DNA of 17,189 bases from Circinella minor (Eukaryota > Mucoromycota > Mucoromycetes > Mucorales > Lichtheimiaceae): assembly GCA_016758965.1 (NCBI GenBank), contig JAEPRB010000497.1, positions 1 through 17,189 of the forward strand, read 5' to 3'. Shown here in pieces: positions 1-7,531 of the stretch. Position 1 is the first letter of the stretch. Every line of letters begins with the position of its first letter. The notes under the pieces were generated by a model, which worked only from the letters and a program-made list of their open reading frames with translations, made no database searches and had not been told where the DNA came from. Both the position numbers and the translations under genes were made by a program.

Positions 1-342
1 TCATTATTCATCGTCATTAACAAATCGGAAGACTATCATTGTTTCATACATGCATATTGATATACCCGTCCATTGATTAGAATTTAATATAAATAGTGAT
101 AATATTTTATTATAATAAACTTCAGTTTAATTATTGTTCTTTTGGGGTCTCGTTGACTTATTACTGTCTCTTTATTTTATTAATTTCGATTGATATAACA
201 TTTTTTTCAACGAATTCCTCATTTTTTTATTCTTATCTCTATACACACTTTATTCATCTATCTTCCTTCTATTTTGACTTTTTTATTTTATTACCACACA
301 TACACACATTTTTTATTTCCATCCACTTACCTTAACTCCATC
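1..342. other. AT-rich, pyrimidine-rich leader before the gag frame
   Basis: No gene is recognisable here. The top strand is T/C-rich, especially 180-342. The last ~20 bases before the gag ATG resemble the bases just before the second gag copy at 17101 (14 of 19 match when CACTTACCTTAACTCCATC is set against 17082-17100). Homology of the two retroelements therefore reaches at least slightly upstream of the start codon. I could not identify an LTR boundary, primer-binding site or target-site duplication, so the 5' end of the element is unresolved and may lie outside the window. Confidence 0.5.
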
Positions 343-2040
343 ATGTCTCATCAACAGGAAAACCTTATTTCATCCACCAATGCTGATCATCATCTTGAAG
401 ATGATATGATAAGCGAATCCGGTTCCCAGGTGTCTGCTGTTTCGTCCTCTCGCATGCCGCCAAGAATCGAGAAATTAGTTGCCAAGCTTGCGTTCTTGGA
501 AGAAGAAATGGTGCGTGATGATTTATCTGAACAAGACCTGACCAAAATCCAAAATTTATTCGCTATTCATTCCAAAAGTTTGGACATGATCTTGGGTGTC
601 CACAAGAAACTATTAAAAAAGGACAAGGTTGCCGTTACTACTTCCACATCAAGAACCATTGTACCAACCGACCTACCTTTATTACAATGGACCGGTAATG
701 TCTATGACGGCTCCAAATCAGTATTTTCTTCTATTCATGAATGCTTGGACCGCTTTGAAGATATCATTGAATCCTATAATCAAGATATCGATACTAACTG
801 GTGCTACCTTCTTCCTCGCATGTTGTCACCTGAACAACGCTCGTGGTTCATAGACCATCTGAAGCCTCATGCTGCCTTGAATTGGTCGTTTGCCCGTAAA
901 ACACTAATTTTAAAATATGGTATCCAGGATGCTGAACGCCAAGCACAGTTTATGCAGAAACTTTTCTCGCTGTGAATGGGTCGTGACGATTCGGTAGAAC
1001 GCTATACAGACCGTTTCCATAAGTTGTGTCGTGAAGCTGGTTGTAAGGATGACCGGGTAATGGCTACGTTATTTATTAACTCCTTGCTACCCGAATTATG
1101 CCAGCATATAACACTTGGTCAAGCCCACTTATCGCAAGACAAACGTGCCACCATTGATCAAGCTGCCAATCTTGCTCGCCGTCTTTATGGTAACGTGGTG
1201 CATTCAAAATATAGCAAGCAAGTTGCTCTGAGTTCCTACTCCTCAACGTCAAGTACTGCTTCTGGCGTTGTTGCTGGTTCATCATTTGCTGTCACCAGCA
1301 AGAAAAACAAACGGAAAATGCGAGCCGAAACGAAGTACTGTTATATGCATGGTAATGGTCGTCATTCTTCTGATGAGTGTCGTGTGTTATTGTCATTGCA
1401 AACTGATGGTAATGCTGGGAAGGTCTCCAAGTCTGCTGGTTCGTCTGGTACTCGTGTTGCTGGTCCGTCTGGTAATGCATCGTCACCATCTTCTTCTGGG
1501 AAGAAAGACTGTTTTAAGTGTGGCTTTATTCCATGGACCCCAGGCCACAAATGTGAGGTCAACCACCTCGCAATTCGTTCCGCGTCACTTGCTCCTGTTT
1601 CTACGTTGGCTTCTGGCCCCGCACCAGTCACGCCACCATCGTTATCATCATCTGTTCCTATGGTGGATAATGATGCTGCTACTTTGGTCCGCCCGGAATC
1701 GGCACCCACTACTATGTCTTCTGCCTGCGAGGCAAACGAAGACACCTTAATGGCTGAGGTTGAAGATTCTTTAACCAAAGCTTGCTTTAATTGTAAGTCC
1801 AATCATTCTCATGATTTTACAAAACATCTTTATAAAAATACTAAATCCTACTATGTACCAATTACCTTAGAGGGACATGACATCTTTGCCTTTGTAGACC
1901 CCGGTTCAACATTTACGGTGATTACACCAGGTCTGCGCTCTTCTCTTGGTTTGGAGTATACCTCTTGTTCCGGCAAGATTGGTATGGCTGCCCCTGGGCT
2001 TAATATAGATAGAATTGGTCATACAAATAAAACAAAGATT
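343..2040 (+). pseudogene. Ty3/gypsy-like Gag-protease, stop-interrupted and 3'-truncated
   Basis: This is a retrotransposon Gag followed by the start of an aspartic protease. The ATG at 343 opens a frame of ~565 codons to the junction. Codons ~100-245 carry a retrotransposon-Gag capsid-like region with the typical SVERYTDRFHKLC segment. A basic Ser-rich linker follows, then zinc-knuckle-like motifs: CYMHGNGRHSSDEC (1339-1380), CFKCGFIPWTPGHKC (1510-1554) and a CFNC/H cluster from 1783. A retropepsin-like core has DPGST at 1897, where the family normally has D-T/S-G. A single in-frame TGA at 973-975 cuts the Gag domain, and the same frame continues straight on. The protease is lost after a GLNIDRIGHTN segment near 2028, where Harbinger transposase sequence begins. 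Reverse transcriptase, RNase H and integrase are absent. It is most likely a dead copy; TGA readthrough is possible but less likely in mid-Gag. Confidence 0.9.
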
Positions 2041-2394
2041 ATACATATGACCCCATATAAAGAACCGGCAATCCACGCCAATGATGAAAATAAAACTTTC
2101 AACCAATTACATTCTTCTGCATGAGTTGCAATTGAGAATACGTTTGGCATTTGGAAAGGAAGATGGCGCTACCTGAAAGGTATTCCATTACAATTATGAA
2201 ACGATAATGAATTTCATTATTTAAATCACATTGTTAAAGCCACTGCAGTATTGCATAACTTTCTGCTAGTAAATAATGATGATTGGGATCCCAAAACAAG
2301 CAGTATTGAACAAGAAGATACTGTTTCAAATGATCTTGAGACACATGATGTCAATATATGGCGTGAATCTATCAAAACAATCATTTTACAATAA
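2041..2394 (+). pseudogene. PIF/Harbinger DDE transposase, C-terminal fragment
   Basis: The translation contains MTPYKEP, FNQLHSSA, VAIENTFGIWKGRW and KATAVLHNFLL. This is the ordered signature of the C-terminal DDE_Tnp_4 domain of HARBI1-like transposases. The Glu in VAIENTFG should be the third catalytic acid. The two catalytic Asp residues and the whole N-terminal half are missing. Two in-frame TGA codons (2122-2124 and 2197-2199) interrupt it, and the frame ends at TAA 2392-2394. The fragment is fused in frame to the upstream gag-protease frame; the junction lies between about 2029 and 2047. It converges on the minus-strand Myb-like frame, with 49 bp between the two 3' ends. That layout suggests one decayed Harbinger element whose left side was lost. 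Confidence 0.87.
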
Positions 2395-2443
2395 TAAGCG
2401 TAACATTTTATATAAAATAATTTTTTTTATTGCTGAGCATCTT

Positions 2444-3613
2444 TTACATTGTATTGGAAAAGCGAGTCCACAATTCCTCTGCTTCATCTGGTGTATAGTT
2501 CTTGATGAGAAGCTTTTATATGAATTTCATCTTAATTGCTAATTCACGATTATCTGCCTTTTTGAATAAAATGGCTCTTTGTAGCTCAAGTTTCTCGCGA
2601 GCAAGTTGCATTTCTGCTGCATGCTTCTCCTTTTTAAATTTCATATGAATTTTTTCAAACTTTAACCGCTTGATACCTTGGTCGTCATAGGCAGCAGTGA
2701 AGTTACCATGACGTTTAGGCATTCAACCTACATCTTGATCTTCGTCTTCTTCACCTTCCTCATCTCCATCTCCTGAATCATCTTCCACATCATCTTCAAA
2801 ATTATCTTCCACACCACCTTCATCGTCGCCCTCGTCATCATCAACATCATCATCAACATCACCATCAACATCACCACCATCATCACCATCATCATCACCA
2901 TCATCATTACTACCATCATCACTACCATCATTATGGTAAGCAGGAATGTCATGCTCATATTCATGATCATGAGTTTGCACTTCCTAGCTTCCAGCTTCTT
3001 GAACGCTATCACTCACAGGTGGTTCATCAGATCCAGAATAACTATTTTCGTTTGTCATCTGGTCACCGTTGTCTGCTGGATCAGTGACAGATAATTCATG
3101 CTGGGAAGTTTGCGGAGCCAGAGTGCTTGCATACCGAAATGAACTGGGAGGAGCAGCGCCACTTTCCTTATGATATGATGGATTCACATTCTCCCTATCC
3201 TGGTACAATGCCTTTAACCGCATGTATCCATAACACATGCTTTCTTTTTTGGCTTCAATAGTTTGAATACCTTTTCTTCTATCACTGTATGTGATTCCCC
3301 AACCAGTAGAACCCACTCCATTGTCGCCACACAAACGAAAGACCTTTTTGAAATTATGAAACCATGTTTCAAAATGTGATTTAGCACTAGCTGTCGTCCA
3401 ACCTGCTCCAACCTTTTGAGCCATAAGTGCGTAAATTTCTGTTTTACGAGTTTTTCTATTGTCGTTTGTGGGGACGCTCGATTTGTGGATGCCACAAAGA
3501 CATTCAAAATTTTCGGGAACTTCAATAATGCGTAACATTACTTCATATTGTTCACGTGTACAATGTTTTCTATTGCGCAAAGATGTGGCATTCGAGTTGT
3601 TTTCGTTGGGCAT
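2444..3613 (-). pseudogene. Harbinger-associated Myb/SANT-like protein, three in-frame stops
   Basis: Reading from ATG 3613, one frame runs 389 codons to TAA 2444-2446 and is interrupted only by TAG (2986-2984), TGA (2725-2723) and TAA (2518-2516). The N-terminal ~130 residues look like a Myb/SANT-like (trihelix) DNA-binding domain, with TREQYEVMLRIIE, conserved Trp/Phe positions (GAGWTTASAKSHFETWFHNF) and a basic KKVF. A Ser/Thr/Gln-rich linker follows, then an extremely acidic Asp/Gly/Glu tract coded by a CAT/CAC/ATC-type repeat (2740-2935 on the plus strand). A basic, probably coiled-coil, segment rich in Lys/Glu/Leu comes next (MKFKKEKHAAEMQLAREKL), and the last residues include DEAEELWTRF. 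Harbinger elements typically encode such a protein beside the transposase to aid nuclear entry and binding of element ends. The assignment rests on domain pattern and on the convergent transposase fragment. Confidence 0.8.
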
Positions 3614-3715
3614 TTTCAGGTAAATGTAAAAAAAAGAATTGAGAGAAATAAAATAATAAAGTTTTGTTAAAATAAACCCATTTTTATCACAAATCCCCAG
3701 GAACCCATCTCTGAT

Positions 3716-3780
3716 GTCGATTTCGAAAACTGCGTCTCAGGAGATGCAGTTTTCAATTTCGTTAATTTCACGAAATCGAC
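3716..3780. repeat. Nested inverted repeat (hairpin) upstream of the Myb-like frame
   Basis: The outer arms GTCGATTTCG (3716-3725) and CGAAATCGAC (3771-3780) are perfect 10-bp inverted repeats. Inside them, GAAAACTGCGTCTC (3725-3738) and GAGATGCAGTTTTC (3741-3754) pair 13 of 14, with a 2-base loop. The structure lies 103 bp upstream of the Myb-like ATG. It may be subterminal sequence of the Harbinger element, or a small foldback insertion. I found no second copy at the left side, where the Harbinger end is missing. Confidence 0.6.
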
Positions 3781-3869
3781 AAAAAAAATTCATTTTTAGA
3801 ACCCGCTATTGGCTGTCCAGTCTAATTTTTTTTGAGTAGTTATACCGTTACAGTATTTGTCCACTCGAT

Positions 3870-3909
3870 AGAGAGGTTTGGGACAACGTATTTTCATGAA
3901 AATACGAAA
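3870..3909 (+). repeat. Left terminal inverted repeat of the MITE
   Basis: Forty bases are identical to the reverse complement of 4364-4403; identity stops at 3910 (C here, G in the partner). It contains the self-complementary palindrome at 3887-3906, so this arm can fold on itself as well as with its partner. Confidence 0.85.
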
Positions 3910-4363
3910 CTGTAAAAGGAAAAACAGGTCACGATTCAATTTCCGCTTTCGTCAAAGTACGAACCACTTTGTATTTTCACTTCTAAATGCGGTGTATTAA
4001 ATAGCCGCTAAAAGATTTCACCGTTCCAATAAAAAATACAAAATTTATTTCTTAAAGTCACTGTTACATCTTACTGTCTGTAGAAATATAAAAAATCAAA
4101 CACTTTTTGCTATATACACGTGTTGGAGCTAATTGTATAAGTTCTATTAGAGCACAGAACACTCGCGAACAAAAAAGTATATTCATAATAATTTATTGTG
4201 CATTCAATATAGTAAACAAAACAAAAAACTGTTACTTTTAAAAAAATAAAATGGGTTGACAAGCTGTATGTCAGTTTAGTATTTTCAGCATTATTGTGTT
4301 ACCAAAAAGTTTCTCAGCAACACAATTTTTAAAAACAGTCATTTCGTCTATATTTGGGTTAGC

Positions 4364-4403
4364 TTTCGTATTTTCATGAAAATACGTTGTCCCAAACCTC
4401 TCT
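4364..4403 (-). repeat. Right terminal inverted repeat of the MITE
   Basis: Inverted partner of 3870-3909 with no mismatch. It holds the second copy of the 20-bp palindrome at 4367-4386 and is followed directly by GAT, which matches the trinucleotide before the left repeat. Confidence 0.85.
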
Positions 4404-5569
4404 GATATAACAATATTTTTACTAAAACCCTGTCAGATATCGTGATTTCAAAATTATTCCCCATATAGGTCGTCATATAAAATTAATGATATTTCCCCGC
4501 TTAATCTGTCTTGAACCCCAAAACCTTATCGTTATATCGAAATATCGTTATATCGAATATCGTTATAGTGAGCGGTGACAGTATATTTACTTTAGTCCCA
4601 TTTTTCTATTTTACTACTTGCATTTATCTCATTGTGTTTCTGGTGCATTCAAAGCTCTTATCGCATTCTACGATTTTGACTCCAATACATATTTTCCTTT
4701 CCAAATTAATCCATACGAGTTAAAACGCACACATCTAATAACACTGCATCTTAATAATGTTTATATTATTTTTGTAAAAAGCAAACACAGTGCGTGTATC
4801 CAACAGCTTGAACTTTACTATGAAAACTGAGGAAGAAGTATTAACTGTTGATCCTGGGTACCTCATATTTAAAAATGCACTCGATCGATCTATCCGAATT
4901 TATAGTGAGATCTCCCTTCCTGGTGATGCTGATGTTTGATTCTATTTGTTCATCTGATCCCAAAGTACGTAATCGATTTAACTAAATAATTATTTTTCTC
5001 TTCCTTATCTATTTACTTTGATAATAGCTTTTTTTTCTGCTCCTTTTCTATTTTATTCTCGCTTTCTTTCTCGGTTATACATCGAATAAACAAAAAAAAA
5101 AAAAAAAGCTTTTATTTCATTTTCAAATAGATGAGCCTTTTTCACTTTTGCAGAGAGAAGTTGAATTCTGAGAGGAAGGGATACAGCCTTTTATTTTTAT
5201 GTAGAGAGTGGGAGTACAAACCGCAAGTCCCAAAATCATTATAGACCTAAATGAAAAAAAAACATACAACAGTATGCATATACCCAATCATTATTTAATC
5301 GTTATCACCCATTATTATATTAAACTAAATATAATTGCTTCCTATCCCATTTTCAATATATTATAATAAAACAATAGTATATTAATCATAAACACCCAAA
5401 TGATTTTTTTTATAAAAACATTCTTGTCATTTTTCTTATGTACGTTTCTGTGTGAAATTTATTTTTTTATACAATTTTGGAATGTGTGTGTGTATGTGTG
5501 TGCGTGTTTTATATATGAGGTGTGCGAGTAAAAGAGAATAGGCTGAGGAAAAAGAAATGCTGTAACTTT
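4404..5569. other. Gene-poor AT-rich spacer
   Basis: Beyond the tandem repeat, this stretch holds an unrecognised 39-codon frame (4820-4939, MKTEEEVLTVDPGY...), an AATAAA at 5085-5090 followed by a run of 16 A (5092-5107), and a TG-rich microsatellite at about 5482-5505. On the minus strand a TTTATT at 5458-5463 reads AATAAA about 107 bp beyond the argininosuccinate synthase stop, so it is a candidate poly(A) signal for that gene. No tRNA, rRNA or credible longer gene was seen. Confidence 0.5.
4527..4571. repeat. Three-copy tandem repeat, unit TATCGTTATATCGAA
   Basis: Units start at 4527, 4543 and 4558. The first two match TATCGTTATATCGAA, with one extra A in the first; the third begins TATCGTTATAG and then diverges. 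The reverse complement (TTCGATATAACGATA) resembles the AT-rich tandem motifs often seen at ends of Tc1/mariner-pogo type elements. I found no matching opposite end, so no element is called. Confidence 0.6.
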
Positions 5570-7140
5570 TTAGTTCTTAGCAGGAGTCCACTTCTTAAGA
5601 CGAATGGAGTGAATCTTGATGAAACCATCAGCATCTTCAGGATTGTAACCACCTTGTTCATCCATGGAAGATTCTTGCATGTTGTAAAGCTTTTCGCCAT
5701 CACCACGAGCAACACGACCTTCAATTATGGTGTTACCCTTGTAAAGCTTAAGCTTAACATCACCAGTAACGTTACGTTGAGAGAAAGCAATGGAGTTGTT
5801 GATGAATTCACATTCAGGAGAGAAGTAAAGACCATTATACAAACAACGAGAGTAAGGAACGGTAATGCTGGCATCACGTTGAGCACGCAAAGCACCATCA
5901 ACAGTCAAACCTTCCAAATCCTTGTGAGCAGTACGCAAGATGGTACCACCGGGAGTTTCGTAACAACCACGCGACTTAACACCAATGAAACGGGATTCGA
6001 CGATATCGATACGACCAATACCATTGCGACGAGCAATAGTGTTCAAGTAAGTGAACAATTCGACGGGTTCAGTAACTTCAGTGTTATCATTGTGGTTGAC
6101 AACCTTGACAGGAATACCCTTTTCGAAAGTGATGGTGATACGTTCAGGAGTGTTGGGAGCTTCTTCGGGATCGACAGTAAGCTTCCACATGTCCTTGGGA
6201 GGAGTGACGTTGGGATCTTCAAGGATACCAGCTTCATAAGAAATGTGGAACAAGTTTTCATCAGTAGACCATGGCTTGGCAGCAGTTTGGACGACGGGAA
6301 TACCCTTTTCAGCAGCGAAAGCCAAAAGATCCTTACGACCAGCGAAACGGTTGAAGAAGACTATATTGCAATACATGATTCCAAATCAGTTTCTCCTTTT
6401 TCCTAATAAAATTCTTTTCCTTCCCTCCCCATCGAACTAAAATAAAAATTATGATAATGATATTTACCAGGCAATCTCCAGGGAGCAATAACTTCGATTT
6501 CAGGGTTCAAAGCATAGTAAGCAAGTTCGAAACGAACTTGATCGTTACCCTTGCCAGTACAACCGTGGGAAACGTATTGACAACCTTCCTTGGCAGCAAT
6601 TTCGATTTGACGACGAGCAATAACGGGACGAGCCAAAGAAGTACCCAACAAATAAACGGATTCGTAAATAGCGTTAGCTTGGATAGCAGGGAAAATCAAT
6701 TCCTTGACAAATTCTTCCTTCAAATCCTGTTTATTTATTTATTTTTAAAATGCAATAAATAAAATAAAAAAATTAATAAAAAGTCGCGTATATGCAATAT
6801 TGTTTTTTTTATAACATTTTGATAGAATACGTGTTATATGTGGGGAAATATTTATTCAATCCAAAACTATAAATAGTATTATTTTTATTTTCCCCTTTCC
6901 CCTTCCTCCCCATATATAAAGCATCATATAAATAATTATATATATACTTGCCTCAACGAAAACCTTGGAAGCACCGACTTGCAAAGCCTTTGCGCGAATG
7001 GACTCAAAGTCTTCTTCTTGACCGACATCAGCAACATAGGCCATGACTTCATAACCTTCTTCAATGAGCCAAGCCAAAATACATGAGGTATCAAGACCAC
7101 CAGAGTATGCGAGCAAAACTTTTCCCTTTTCACCAGCCAT
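5570..7140 (-). CDS. ARG1: Argininosuccinate synthase, 3 exons, 412 aa
   Basis: Catalyses citrulline + aspartate + ATP to argininosuccinate + AMP + PPi, the penultimate step of arginine synthesis, in the cytosol as a homotetramer. Exons are 7140-6952, 6726-6468 and 6360-5570; they join in frame to 412 residues, the usual length (human 412). Visible motifs are the PP-loop AYSGGLDTS (residues 11-19), [10 protein letters not shown] (88-97), [15 protein letters not shown] (116-130), then [38 protein letters not shown] and SPECEFI. The start is the ATG at 7140, which gives the normal N-terminus [15 protein letters not shown]. Intron 2 (6467-6361) is GT-AG. Intron 1 (6951-6727) must use GC-AG to keep the conserved FVE/DLKEEFV junction. 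The codon split by intron 2 gives Val150 where homologues usually have Glu (WRLPE). Divergent with the dioxygenase gene. Confidence 0.98.
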
Positions 7141-7531
7141 GACTGAATTCAAATTGTTGTTTTTTTTTTATAAAAAGAATAGTAAAAAAGAAAAACACCA
7201 AAAATATTTTTTTGAGTCGGAACCAACTTTTTTTAAAAAAGAAAATTTTTCGGTTGCGACACACACAAGTGCGGATTTTTTTTTTTTTTTTTGACAGACA
7301 TTGTGTCATTTTTTTTTTTTTTTCTTTGGAGGCTTTTCTTTTTTGAGGTCACCTATCATATCGGTATTCGTCCGATTCTGTCCGCTTTTTTTTTTTTTCT
7401 TACAAAAAGTTCAATCGACACCGTTTGTCCTCTTTTTTGTTCTTATATTAACTTGCTTTTTCTTTTTATTTGTTTTTTTTAAAAAAAAAAAACTCATGCA
7501 AAAAGGAAATGAAAATATATGTTTTTTTAAC
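7141..7531. promoter_or_regulatory. Shared divergent promoter, poly(dA:dT)-rich
   Basis: The 391 bp between the argininosuccinate synthase ATG (minus) and the dioxygenase ATG (plus) must hold both promoters. It carries several homopolymer tracts: T17 at 7276-7292, T15 at 7309-7323, T13 at 7386-7398, and a T8/A12 junction near 7473-7492. Such tracts exclude nucleosomes in fungi. TGAGTCG at 7213-7219 differs by one base from the Gcn4/CPC1-type site TGAGTCA, 73 bp from the synthase ATG, and could mediate amino-acid control. That site is weak evidence. Confidence 0.5.

Larger units (their letters stand above)
3870..4403. mobile_element. Non-autonomous MITE-like element, 534 bp, perfect 40-bp TIRs
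   Basis: Bases 3870-3909 and 4364-4403 are perfect inverted repeats of 40 bp, starting AGAGAGGTTTGGGACAACG. The trinucleotide GAT abuts both ends (3867-3869 and 4404-4406) and may be a 3-bp target-site duplication. Inside each repeat is a perfect 20-bp palindrome, CGTATTTTCATGAAAATACG (3887-3906 and 4367-4386). The 454-bp interior has no credible coding frame and is AT-rich. Size, repeat length and lack of coding capacity fit a MITE. A 3-bp duplication would suit PIF/Harbinger, but that superfamily prefers TAA/TTA, so the superfamily is unassigned. The untruncated repeats suggest it is younger than the neighbouring wrecks. Confidence 0.75.

Noticed and set aside
1..342. A 5' LTR of the gag element
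   Set aside because: No TG...CA-bounded repeat, primer-binding site or second copy could be found in the window.
973..975. Programmed stop-codon readthrough in gag
   Set aside because: The TGA lies inside the capsid-like region, not at a gag-pol boundary, and five comparable stops occur in neighbouring dead frames. Decay is simpler.
1362..1802. 146-codon minus-strand frame in the gag linker
   Set aside because: Antisense of the biased Ser/Gly/Pro-rich gag linker; no domain and no start context.
2820..2935. CRISPR-like or satellite array
   Set aside because: Simple trinucleotide-type repeat coding for Asp/Gly with no unique spacers.
2728..3012. 94-codon Met-rich minus-strand frame
   Set aside because: Frame-shifted reading of the CAT/CAC-type repeat that encodes the Asp-rich tract.
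3870..4403. Assigning the MITE to PIF/Harbinger
   Set aside because: The flanking GAT is not the TAA/TTA favoured by that superfamily, and the missing Harbinger terminus prevents comparison of TIRs.
5522..6406. 294-codon plus-strand open frame over argininosuccinate synthase exon 3
   Set aside because: Exact antisense shadow of a clearly conserved coding exon; its translation is Ser/Thr/Asn-rich with no recognisable domain.
7291..7482. Phe-rich open frames upstream of the dioxygenase
   Set aside because: Products of poly-T promoter tracts, not protein-coding.
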